Positions 1 to 8,048 of a DNA stretch of 24,152 bases are shown here, piece after piece. How positions within the stretch are numbered: the first letter of the stretch is position 1; each line of letters starts with the position of its first letter. The stretch lies in the NCBI GenBank assembly GCA_002293505.1, contig DBDI01000026.1, forward strand, positions 1 to 24,152, given 5' to 3'. A program made the position numbers and the translations under genes. This stretch comes from Alistipes sp. UBA936 (GTDB lineage: Bacteria > Bacteroidota > Bacteroidia > Bacteroidales > Rikenellaceae). The notes beneath the pieces are model-generated. The model did no database searches, had not been told where the DNA came from, and saw only the letters and a program-made list of their open reading frames with translations.

Positions 1-539
1 GCGGCGGCGCGGAAGGTGTCGGCGGCTCCGATCCAGACCTTCTTCCCCTCGCGCACCAGCTTGGCGGCGATCTTCCCGATTGTGGTCGTCTTGCCGACGC
101 CGTTCACCCCGACGACCATCAACACATAAGGCATCCCCGGGGCGGGTTGCGCATTTTGAGGATCGTCCTGCGCAAAATGAGGATCGCCGCCTCGCTCCTC
201 CAGCAGGCCCGCAATCTCTTCGCGCAGGATCGTTTGCAGTTCCGCGGCGTCCATATATTTGTCTCTCGCGACTCGTGCCTCGATCCGGCGGATGATCTCG
301 ACCGTGGTCTCGACCCCGACGTCGGAGGAGATGAGCACCTCTTCCAACTCGTCGAGTACCCCTTCGTCCACCCGCGAACGACCCGCCACAGCCCGCGACA
401 ATCGCGAGAATATTCCCGTGCGCGTCTTCTCCAATCCCGCGTCGAGTTTTTTCTTCTCCGCCTCCAATTTTTCTTTCTCCGCGGGCGTGTCCGGCGTATC
501 GGCGGCCTTGTTTTTGCGGAAGATATCGAATAGTGCCAT
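1..539 (-). CDS. ftsY: Signal recognition particle receptor FtsY (3' part cut by window edge)
   Basis: FtsY is the SRP-receptor GTPase that docks ribosome-SRP complexes at the inner membrane. The visible 179 residues begin MALFDIFRKNK and carry a short Lys/Glu-rich segment (about residues 10-40). The helical N domain follows (about 40-115), including DELEEVLISSDVG. A linker leads into the G domain, with P-loop GVNGVGKTTT at about 144-153 and ADTFRAA at about 173-179, both diagnostic of the SRP GTPase family. The rest of the G domain lies beyond base 1. The N-terminal acidic A domain of E. coli FtsY is essentially absent, as in many Bacteroidota. The start is the ATG at 537-539, about 20 nt downstream of a TAACTTTG -7 element. 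The gene diverges from the CDF transporter gene. An odd 21-bp-period repeat lies in the N/G linker (148-185). Ffh is the only close alternative, but gene length and the N-terminus fit FtsY. Confidence 0.95.
   Translation of the reverse strand, partial: MALFDIFRKNKAADTPDTPAEKEKLEAEKKKLDAGLEKTRTGIFSRLSRAVAGRSRVDEGVLDELEEVLISSDVGVETTVEIIRRIEARVARDKYMDAAELQTILREEIAGLLEERGGDPHFAQDDPQNAQPAPGMPYVLMVVGVNGVGKTTTIGKIAAKLVREGKKVWIGAADTFRAA
148..185 (-). repeat. Imperfect 21-bp-period tandem repeat in the FtsY linker
   Basis: Two 17-bp copies, 148-164 and 169-185, share tgcgca...tgaggatc. They differ only in the central three bases (ttt versus aaa). On the coding strand they give DPHFAQD followed by DPQNAQP, a seven-residue tandem unit between the N and G domains. 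Because the copies differ by a T/A swap, the arms are also partly self-complementary. Confidence 0.6.
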
Positions 540-548
540 AATTTTTGT

Positions 549-556
549 TAAATTTG
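549..556 (+). promoter_or_regulatory. Putative -7 element (TAAATTTG) for the CDF-tamB-tamL operon
   Basis: The octamer matches the Bacteroidota -7 consensus TAnnTTTG. It lies 22 nt before the ATG at 579, predicting a leader of roughly 17-20 nt. No clear TTTG -33 box is visible at the usual 19-20 nt spacing, so this rests on the -7 match and position only. Confidence 0.4.
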
Positions 557-563
557 TTTCACG

Positions 564-571
564 CAAAGTTA
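564..571 (-). promoter_or_regulatory. Putative -7 element (TAACTTTG) for ftsY
   Basis: On the minus strand these bases read TAACTTTG, matching TAnnTTTG, and end 24 nt before the ftsY ATG. The element faces the opposite-strand -7 element at 549-556, only 7 bp away, so the two predicted transcripts would start inside each other's promoter. No convincing -33 box was found. Confidence 0.4.
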
Positions 572-578
572 GTTATAA

Positions 579-1514
579 ATGGACAAAGAGAAAAATAAAA
601 GGGCGAAAGAGAGCGCGCTGGTCTCCACGTCGTGGGTGAGTGTTGTTGGTAACGCGTTGCTTTCCGGCGCGAAAATTGCAGTGGGATTGACGGCCGGTTC
701 GATGGCTGTGCTGGGCGACGGGGTCGATTCGGCGGCGGATGTTGTGGTGTCGTTCGTGATGTTGGTCGCGGCATATATCGTTCGCCGGCCGCCTTCGCGC
801 TCGTATCCCTTCGGACTGGACAAGGCGGAGAGCGTCGCCACACTGGTACTTTCGCTGGTGATCTTCTACGCCGGGATTCAGATGTTGGTCAGTTCCGTCG
901 GGGTGATGATCTCGGGCGAGATGCGGGCGCTGCCGGGGAGGTTGGCGTTGTGGGTGACGGTGTTTTCCATAGGCGGTAAATTGGCGCTGTCGTGGTATCA
1001 GTTTCGCGTCGGGCGCCGGGTCGGTAGCGAAATGATTGTGGCCAATGCAAAGAATATGCGTAACGACGTGTTGATCTCGGCCGGGGTTTTGGTCGGTTTA
1101 TTCTTCACCTACGTGTTGCGGTTGCCGATTCTCGACTCGTTGACCGGTTGCGTGATCGCACTGTTCATCATAAAGACTGCCGTTGAGATCTTCCGCGAGT
1201 CGTGCGTCGAGCTGGTGGACGGGGTGCGGGATACGGGCGTCTACCGGCGGATCTTCGAGGCCGTCGGGGAGGTGTCGCCGGAGTTGAACCCCCACCACCT
1301 GAGGCTGAGGTTGATTGGCGGTAAGTATATGATCGACCTCGACATCGAGGTTACACCCGGGATGAGCGTCGCCGAGGCACACGACATTGCCGACGCCGTG
1401 GAAGAGAGTATTTGCCGCCGGGTGGATAATGTATACGACATCGAGGTTCACGTCGAGCCGCACGGAAGGCACCACGCCGCCGAACCGTTCGGAGTGACGC
1501 CCGATATGATATGA
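579..1514 (+). CDS. Cation diffusion facilitator (CDF) family metal efflux transporter
   Basis: This 311-aa protein should export divalent metal across the inner membrane by proton antiport, as CDF proteins do, with about six membrane segments in residues 10-205 and a cytoplasmic ferredoxin-like C-terminal domain (about 212-295). The TM2 site is DSAAD (D50, D54), i.e. DxxxD like FieF/YiiP, not the HxxxD typical of zinc-specific members. The TM5 site is NMRND (N159, D163), with Asn where FieF has His. The C-terminal domain keeps AHDIAD and IEVHVEP, which resemble CDF dimer-interface metal ligands. The D/D/N/D set suggests manganese or iron rather than strict zinc selectivity, but substrate cannot be fixed from sequence. 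The stop overlaps the tamB start by 4 bp (ATGA), so the two are probably translationally coupled. Confidence 0.9.
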   Translation: MDKEKNKRAKESALVSTSWVSVVGNALLSGAKIAVGLTAGSMAVLGDGVDSAADVVVSFVMLVAAYIVRRPPSRSYPFGLDKAESVATLVLSLVIFYAGIQMLVSSVGVMISGEMRALPGRLALWVTVFSIGGKLALSWYQFRVGRRVGSEMIVANAKNMRNDVLISAGVLVGLFFTYVLRLPILDSLTGCVIALFIIKTAVEIFRESCVELVDGVRDTGVYRRIFEAVGEVSPELNPHHLRLRLIGGKYMIDLDIEVTPGMSVAEAHDIADAVEESICRRVDNVYDIEVHVEPHGRHHAAEPFGVTPDMI

Positions 1515-4500
1515 AGATTATACGCATCATACTGCGGGTTTTGGGTTGGACGCTTTTGGGCGTCCTTGCCCTCGTGGTGTGCGTTTGTGCGTTGGTTTAC
1601 TTTCCGCCTGTGCAGCGGTTCGCTGTCGACAAGGCGACCGAGATTCTCGCCGACAAAACCGGTATGCAGGTCTCGGTGGATCGGTTCCGACTTCGGTTTC
1701 CGTTGGGGGTTTCGCTTCGCGGGGCGGAGGTTGTGATGCCGTCTGGGGATACGCTGGGTCGGGTGGGCAGGTTGACCGTGAATGTCTCGCCCAATCTTCG
1801 GCGGCTTCGCGAGCACCGGGTGGTTGTCCGACGGGTTGTTCTTGCGGGTGCGGACGTTCGGCTCGGGCCTCTGTTGGCGGATACTGTTCTGTTCGGAGGC
1901 GGGGAACCGAAAGACTCGTTGGCAGCTCCGTTGGATTGGCGGTTCGAGGTGAGGCGCCTGGCTGTTTCTCGTAGTCGGGTGTCGTTGACCTCGCCGCCGT
2001 TGATGGTCGACAGCCTGGAGCTTTCTGTTCGCGACTTCTCTTTTGCGGATGGCGCGGTGTCGGCCCGGTTGCGGCAACTGGCGTTGATCGAGACTGTCTC
2101 GGGCGTGCGGGTGGAGGATGCGAGTGGCGATTTCAAGATGGATTCGTTGGGTTATGCGCTTTCGGACTTCTCGCTGGCTACGGCGGCTTCGGCTCTTCGG
2201 TTGGATGCTCGGGTGGGGGAGGGTATCGCGCGGCTCGATCCGACCACGCCGCTGACCGCCGAGATTTCGGGCCACATTGCCGCCGCGGAGGTGTTGCCGT
2301 TCGTGACGTTGGAGGCGGAGATGGAGCGGGTACTGCGGGGAGAGGTACTGACGTTGGACGGTGTGTTGGAGGGGTCGTTGACGGATCTTTCGATCGAACG
2401 GCTGCGGGCGTCGTTGCCTCGGCAAATGGACCTGGAGGCGAGCGGGCGGGTGCGGTCGCTGCTTGTGCCTGCCGAGTTGGCCGGAAATATCTCGCTGGAG
2501 GCGCGCCTGGCCGACCTCGACTTCGCCCGGGCGTTCCTGCCCGATACCACTTTGCGGCGACGACTGGCGATTCCGCGCGATATGCTGTTGAGGGCGGTGG
2601 CGGACTTCTCGCCGCGGGAGTACGATGTGACGGAACTTACCCTGACAGCAGACAGCGGCCGACTCGAAGCCAAAGGGCGGCTGGCGATGGATACAAAGAC
2701 ATACAACGCATCCTTACGACTACGCAACTTTCCGCTCGGGGAGTTCCTGCCGCAGGATTCGTTGGGGCGGGCAAGTCTATATGCGATGGCGCGTGGTGCG
2801 GGGTTCGACCCATTTGAGGGAATGGCGGCGTGGGTGTGGCTAAGGGTGGGGCACCTGCCGTATAAGGGAACCGACTACAAGAATGTGTCGCTCACGGGGC
2901 GACTGGCCAGAGGCGAGTTCGACATCCGTGCCCGATCGGACAACGACGTGCTGGGGCTCGACCTCGATGCGGAAGGAACCCTCGCCGGAGACCCGGCCAA
3001 AAAGCAATATGCAGTGACCGCCCGGGTGGCTCCGACGGCGGTGAGGCTCGACTCGGTGACGTATCACTCGCGCGACTCGCTGTGGCTGCGTTTCGCGACC
3101 GACCCGACGCAAACCTCCGCAGCGGTGAGAACGGGTGATCTGGCAGTGGAGGTGACATCGCCACTGACGCTGGATTCGCTCGTCGTAGGCGCGGGGCACG
3201 TGAACAGCGAGGTGAGGCGACAACTGGGTGCGCGACATTTCAGTGCCGACTCGCTGCAGAGCGCCTTCCCGGCGATGAAGCTCACGGCGAGCGCAGGGCG
3301 GCTCAACCCGCTGTATGAGATAGCGGCGATGAACGGAGTGGGTTTCCGGACGATCGAAGCGGATGTGTCGACCCTGCGTGGCGAACCGTTTAACGTGGAC
3401 GCTCGGGTGAGAGGACTGACAACGGGAAAATTTACCCTCGATACGCTAAACCTCGCCGCCCACAGAAACGCCGACCGGCTGGACTACACGCTGAGAGTGG
3501 CGAACCGTCCGGGAAACAACGACCGACTGGGACTCGTAGTGGTGTCGGGCAGCGCGGGAGGGAACACGATTGATCTGAATGTCGAGCAACGCAACAGAGC
3601 CGACTCGCTGGGATTCCGATTCGGAGTGGAGGCGGCTCTTTCGGGAAAAACGCTGAGGGCGAGGATAACCCCTACGGATCCGATCTTCGCCTACGAGCAA
3701 TGGAGTGTGGGGAGCGGCAGTGGAGCGGGCGGAGGCGACTGGGTGGAGTGGGACACCGACGGAGCGATGCGTGCGAATCTCCATCTGACCGGCCCTACGA
3801 CCGCCGAATATGTAAGTGTGACATCGGCCTCGCTACCCGATATTCCGGACGGAGCGCTGGAACTGGTGATGGAGGGGCTGGACCTGGGGGCGATAATGGA
3901 TTTGCTACCGAGCGCCCCGCCGGTGGGAGGAGGGTTGAAGAGCGACGTGACGTTCGGCTTCCGAGAAGGGGTCATCGCAGCGAAGGGAACACTCGGAGTG
4001 GTCGACTTTACGTATCACGACAGGCGAGTGGCGACGGTGGAGGGAGATGTGGATTTCCAGAGCGGAACCACGGGCAGGATGATACTCGACGCGGGAGTGA
4101 AACTCGACGGGCACGAAGCGGTGAATGCGAGCGGCTACTACTCGACCGACGATATGGACTTCGCACTGAAGATTCCCGGGGTGCCGCTGTCGTTGGCGTC
4201 GGGATTCCTGCCGACCGAAACAGCAACGCTGAAGGGTTCGCTGGATGGGAATCTGAGGGCGCGAGGGATGCCTACAGCTCCGGTACTGAGCGGCGATGTG
4301 GGGTTTGTGGATGCGGCGGTGGATGTGCTGATGACGGGAACTACGCTGAAAATCTCGCCCGACAGGGTGGTGATCGCGGACGAACTCGTGCAGTTGAATG
4401 GGCTGGGGATCATAGCCCCGAACAATCAAAAACTCGCCCTGACAGGAAACGTGAACATAGCCGACTTGGGGAATCCGGTGGCGAACCTCGCTCTGGGAGC

Positions 4501-5752
4501 GACGAACTTCAGGGTGGTAGACTCGCAACACATCGGCGGATCGCAGGTCTATGGGTTGGCGGCGTTCGATGCGTCGGTTACGGCCCGAGGCGCGCTGTCG
4601 TCGATGATGGTGAGGGGCTCGGTGGAGGTACTGGGGGCGACAAACGTCAACTACATACTGCGAAACACCTCGCAAGTGAAGGACGTCAAGCAACACATAG
4701 TGGAGTTCCGAGACTTCTTCGCCGATTCACTGAATCTCGCCTTGGCCGATCCGGTGGCCGTGTTGGCGCCGCTGAGGCCCCAAGTGGATATGCTGGTGAG
4801 TGTCGATATTGCCGACGGAGTGAGAGCAACGATGAGTCTGGACGAGCTGAGCGAAAACCGAATAGCGCTGGTGGGAGGCGGAGCGCTGACGTACTCGATG
4901 AACGCGCAAGGAGATATGAGACTGTCGGGACGATATACGCTGAGCGGAGGAACGATATACTACAAGCCGCCGATGATAGGGCAGAAGGTATTCGCGGTGG
5001 CCGACGGAAGCTATGTCGAGTGGACGGGCGAAGCGCTCGATCCCGAGTTCCACGTAACGGCAACCCAAACCTCCCCAATTGAGCTGACATACGACGACGG
5101 GCTGAGCGAACAAGTCGACTTCGATATCTCGATAGACGTGGAAGGGTCGCTCGCGGCGATGGATATGCGCTTCGATGTGGAAGCACCGGGAAATCTGGCA
5201 ATCCAAAACCAACTGATGGCGATGAGCGACGAGGAGAGAATGAGGCAGGCGTTGATGCTACTCATAAGCGGACAATACAACGGCCCGGGAGTGCAGTCGA
5301 AGGGAGGCGCGTCGTTCGATGCGAGAAAGCAGATAGGCGACTTCATATCGAAGGAGGTCAACCAGTGGGCGAGGAACAATCTGAAGGGAGTCGATTTCCA
5401 GATGGGAATCTCCTCGCGAAACGAAGCAGGAGGAGGAACAAGCACAGACTACTCGTACAGCGTGTCGAAGAGCCTGGCGAACGACCGAGTGAAAATCACC
5501 GTGGGAGGAAGTGTGAACGACGGATCGGCGGGCGGAGGGCAGAACTTCGCAGACAACCTGCTGGATGACATCGAACTGGAGTACAGGCTGACCGAGCGAG
5601 ACAATATGTTCGCAACACTATACCGAAAAGCAACCCGAGCAAGCATACTCGAAGGAGAAGTGACCGAAACAGGAGGAGGGTTTAAGTACAGAAAAAAGAT
5701 CGCCCGACTGAGGGATCTGTTCAAAAGGAGGCGGAAAGATGAGAAAAAATAG
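1511..5752 (+). CDS. tamB: TamB-like translocation/assembly module protein (DUF490/AsmA-like superfamily)
   Basis: This is a 1413-aa envelope protein. A single N-terminal membrane anchor (about residues 5-31, rich in L/V/C) is followed by VYFPPVQRFAVDKATEIL, an AsmA-like opening seen in TamB homologues. Most of the chain is predicted beta-rich repeat. TamB-family proteins form a long hydrophobic groove across the periplasm and are implicated in outer-membrane protein assembly or phospholipid transport. The conserved C-terminal TamB domain lies at about residues 900-1400 and includes LKGSLDGNLRARG, SGRYTLSGGTIYY and the late KITVGGSV segment. The chain ends in a basic tail. The start overlaps the CDF stop (ATGA), and the 3' end overlaps the tamL start by 14 bp, supporting a TamB-TamL pair. 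Synonymous codon use changes visibly after about base 2640, from GTT/TTG/CGG-rich to GGA/AGA/AGG/GTG-rich. Confidence 0.9.
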   Translation: MKIIRIILRVLGWTLLGVLALVVCVCALVYFPPVQRFAVDKATEILADKTGMQVSVDRFRLRFPLGVSLRGAEVVMPSGDTLGRVGRLTVNVSPNLRRLREHRVVVRRVVLAGADVRLGPLLADTVLFGGGEPKDSLAAPLDWRFEVRRLAVSRSRVSLTSPPLMVDSLELSVRDFSFADGAVSARLRQLALIETVSGVRVEDASGDFKMDSLGYALSDFSLATAASALRLDARVGEGIARLDPTTPLTAEISGHIAAAEVLPFVTLEAEMERVLRGEVLTLDGVLEGSLTDLSIERLRASLPRQMDLEASGRVRSLLVPAELAGNISLEARLADLDFARAFLPDTTLRRRLAIPRDMLLRAVADFSPREYDVTELTLTADSGRLEAKGRLAMDTKTYNASLRLRNFPLGEFLPQDSLGRASLYAMARGAGFDPFEGMAAWVWLRVGHLPYKGTDYKNVSLTGRLARGEFDIRARSDNDVLGLDLDAEGTLAGDPAKKQYAVTARVAPTAVRLDSVTYHSRDSLWLRFATDPTQTSAAVRTGDLAVEVTSPLTLDSLVVGAGHVNSEVRRQLGARHFSADSLQSAFPAMKLTASAGRLNPLYEIAAMNGVGFRTIEADVSTLRGEPFNVDARVRGLTTGKFTLDTLNLAAHRNADRLDYTLRVANRPGNNDRLGLVVVSGSAGGNTIDLNVEQRNRADSLGFRFGVEAALSGKTLRARITPTDPIFAYEQWSVGSGSGAGGGDWVEWDTDGAMRANLHLTGPTTAEYVSVTSASLPDIPDGALELVMEGLDLGAIMDLLPSAPPVGGGLKSDVTFGFREGVIAAKGTLGVVDFTYHDRRVATVEGDVDFQSGTTGRMILDAGVKLDGHEAVNASGYYSTDDMDFALKIPGVPLSLASGFLPTETATLKGSLDGNLRARGMPTAPVLSGDVGFVDAAVDVLMTGTTLKISPDRVVIADELVQLNGLGIIAPNNQKLALTGNVNIADLGNPVANLALGATNFRVVDSQHIGGSQVYGLAAFDASVTARGALSSMMVRGSVEVLGATNVNYILRNTSQVKDVKQHIVEFRDFFADSLNLALADPVAVLAPLRPQVDMLVSVDIADGVRATMSLDELSENRIALVGGGALTYSMNAQGDMRLSGRYTLSGGTIYYKPPMIGQKVFAVADGSYVEWTGEALDPEFHVTATQTSPIELTYDDGLSEQVDFDISIDVEGSLAAMDMRFDVEAPGNLAIQNQLMAMSDEERMRQALMLLISGQYNGPGVQSKGGASFDARKQIGDFISKEVNQWARNNLKGVDFQMGISSRNEAGGGTSTDYSYSVSKSLANDRVKITVGGSVNDGSAGGGQNFADNLLDDIELEYRLTERDNMFATLYRKATRASILEGEVTETGGGFKYRKKIARLRDLFKRRRKDEKK
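5724..5731 (+). promoter_or_regulatory. Strong Shine-Dalgarno-like site for tamL inside the tamB 3' end
   Basis: The bases AAAGGAGG lie 7 nt before the tamL ATG at 5739 and within the last codons of tamB. Bacteroidota genes usually have weak or no Shine-Dalgarno sequence, so this strong match supports the 5739 start and suggests reinitiation after tamB translation. Confidence 0.6.
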
Positions 5753-8048
5753 GACCATTGTTTTGGCGGCCCTGGGGGGGCTGGTGGCTGTGTTGGCCGC
5801 CGGCTGCTCGACCACGAAGCGACTGGCGGACGATCAAACGCTATATACAGGGGTGCGGAAGATGCGCATCGAGGGCGCGGTCGGAACGGGAACGGATTCT
5901 TTGGCGCGGGCGAAGGTTCCGGGAACGGTCGTCTCGGCGGTGAGGGGGCCGTTGAGTGTGAAGCCGAACAATCCGCTGATCTCACCCTGGATACGAACGC
6001 CGCTACCCATCGGGCTGTGGGCATACAACTCGCTGTACACAGAGCGCAAGAAAGGCTTCAGGGCGTGGATGTACAGAACGCTGGCAAAACAACCGGTGGT
6101 GCTGGAACGAGATGTGCAACCCGAAGCGCGGGTGGAGATGGTGAGAGACATTTTGGACAACCACGGATACTTCGGCTCGGCGGCATCGTACGAACTGGCC
6201 CCGAGGCACAACCCGAAAAAGACGAGGGTGAGCTATCACGTGGAGGTGGCGCGACCGTGGCACTATGAGAGGGTGAAGTTCTGGGCCGATTCGCTGGCCG
6301 TGGGCTCGAATGTGCGCAAGGGCGAACAGTACAATATCGACACCCTGACAAGAGAACGGATACGGATCACGAGCGAACTGCGGGGGAGAGGATATTACTT
6401 CTTCCGGCCGGAGTACATAGAGTATACGGCAGACACGCTGAGGGTGCCGTATGGGGTAGATCTGCGAGCGTTACTGGCGGAGGGGATACCGGCCGCCGCT
6501 TTGAAGCCATACAGGGTGGGGGAGGTGACGCTGCAACTGTTCAGCGCGGACGGGACGGGCCAGGAGGACTCGATGAGGGTGGGAGATGCGAAGGTGTGGT
6601 ATCAGGCCCCGAGAAAGCTTCGAAGGGGAGTGCTGAGGCGAGCGCTGACGCTACACGAAGGAGATGTGGCGAGCCTGCCGGCGATAAACAAGGTGATGGA
6701 CAATCTGACGGGGCTGGGAGTGTTCCGGTATGTGAATCTGACTACGCCGCCGCTCGATTCGCTGAGGGCTTCCGGGCCGGGGGGCGGGGTGCCGCCTTTG
6801 CCGCTGACGTTCTCCGCCGCGATGGACACACCGATGGAGGCGTCGATAGAAGCAGACCTGGCGTACAAGTCGAGCAGCTTTCTGGGGCCATCGCTGGTGC
6901 TGGGCTTGAGTCATAAGAATATTTTCCACGGAGGCGAAGTGCTGGCATTGAGGCTGAACGGATCATACGAGTGGCAGACGGGAAACACAAGCTCCGAAGC
7001 GCACTCGACCTCGGTCAACTCATACGAGCTGGGGCTGACAGCCTCGCTGACCTTCCCGAGGATGATAGTACCGAAGTTCGTGGAGAGGGCGATGAGCCGG
7101 ACGGGAACAACCCACTATCAGATGGGAGCCGACCTGATGAACCGACCGAAGTTCTTCAGGATGATCTCGTTCAACTTCTCGAACACGTACGACTTCCGGA
7201 CATCATCGACAGTGTCGCACAGTTTCACCCCGTTCAAGATGGTCTACAACAGGATGCTACACACGACACCCGATTTCGACGAAACGATGAACGGAAACCC
7301 GGCAATAGCGATGAGCTTCGCAGACCAGTTCATACCCTCGGCATCGTACACATACACGTATGACAAGCGGTTCGGAAAGGGGCGAAGAGACAGGATTGTG
7401 GTGATGGGAACGCTGATGTCGGCGGGAAATGTGTGGGCGGCGCTGGGAGCCAAAAAACTATTCGGCCAACCACTGTCGCAATTCTTCAAGGAGACGGGCG
7501 AGGTTCGAATCTATAAAAGTATGTGGCGGACGAACACTCTTGCCCTAAGGCTGTTTGCAGGAGCGGGTCACGCCTACGGGAACTCCGAAGTGATGCCGTA
7601 CACGGAGCAATTCTACATCGGAGGAGCAAACTCGATCAGAGCATATACAATTCGCTCGCTGGGTCCGGGATCGTACAAGCCGCAGACGGGAGACGCATAC
7701 GCGTACTACGACCAGACGGGAGACCTGAAGCTGGAGTTCAATGCCGAGTTTCGCTTTCGGATAGCGGGAGGACTCAACGGAGCGGTATTCTTCGACGCAG
7801 GAAACATCTGGCTACAAAAGGACGATCCGGAGAGGCCGGGAGGGCGGATAGGCTCGGGGCCGTTCTGGGATCAGGTGGCGACGGGCACAGGAGCGGGGCT
7901 GAGGTACGATCTGTCGTTTCTGGTCATCAGGTTCGATGTGGGAGTGGGAATTCATCTACCCTACGACACAGGACGGGAAGGGTACTACAACATACCGAGG
8001 TTCAAGGACGGGATGGGCTACCACGTAGCAATCGGCTATCCATTTTAG
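5739..8048 (+). CDS. tamL: TamL: BamA/TamA-family outer-membrane beta-barrel lipoprotein
   Basis: This 769-aa protein has a signal peptide ending in LAAGC, so Cys23 is the likely lipidated residue. The residues after it (STTKR) are not acidic, which fits a periplasm-facing lipid anchor. About residues 25-340 form a POTRA-type periplasmic region. About 350-769 form the 16-strand Omp85 barrel. A loop-6-like motif, GGANSIRAY...RSLGPG, lies near residues 627-645, and the chain ends in aromatic Phe (AIGYPF), typical of an Omp85 C-terminal strand. Lipidated TamA homologues paired with TamB are characteristic of Bacteroidota and are thought to insert or maintain outer-membrane components. The gene overlaps tamB by 14 bp and has its own strong ribosome site. 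Its last 47 bp are also coding on the opposite strand. BamA itself is less likely because of the lipobox and the tamB partner. Confidence 0.9.
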   Translation: MRKNRTIVLAALGGLVAVLAAGCSTTKRLADDQTLYTGVRKMRIEGAVGTGTDSLARAKVPGTVVSAVRGPLSVKPNNPLISPWIRTPLPIGLWAYNSLYTERKKGFRAWMYRTLAKQPVVLERDVQPEARVEMVRDILDNHGYFGSAASYELAPRHNPKKTRVSYHVEVARPWHYERVKFWADSLAVGSNVRKGEQYNIDTLTRERIRITSELRGRGYYFFRPEYIEYTADTLRVPYGVDLRALLAEGIPAAALKPYRVGEVTLQLFSADGTGQEDSMRVGDAKVWYQAPRKLRRGVLRRALTLHEGDVASLPAINKVMDNLTGLGVFRYVNLTTPPLDSLRASGPGGGVPPLPLTFSAAMDTPMEASIEADLAYKSSSFLGPSLVLGLSHKNIFHGGEVLALRLNGSYEWQTGNTSSEAHSTSVNSYELGLTASLTFPRMIVPKFVERAMSRTGTTHYQMGADLMNRPKFFRMISFNFSNTYDFRTSSTVSHSFTPFKMVYNRMLHTTPDFDETMNGNPAIAMSFADQFIPSASYTYTYDKRFGKGRRDRIVVMGTLMSAGNVWAALGAKKLFGQPLSQFFKETGEVRIYKSMWRTNTLALRLFAGAGHAYGNSEVMPYTEQFYIGGANSIRAYTIRSLGPGSYKPQTGDAYAYYDQTGDLKLEFNAEFRFRIAGGLNGAVFFDAGNIWLQKDDPERPGGRIGSGPFWDQVATGTGAGLRYDLSFLVIRFDVGVGIHLPYDTGREGYYNIPRFKDGMGYHVAIGYPF

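Noticed and set aside
3700..5082. A 460-codon alternative frame inside tamB
   Set aside because: It is Arg/Gly-rich and low in hydrophobics, typical of an out-of-frame reading of a GC-rich gene, and tamB continues unbroken through it.
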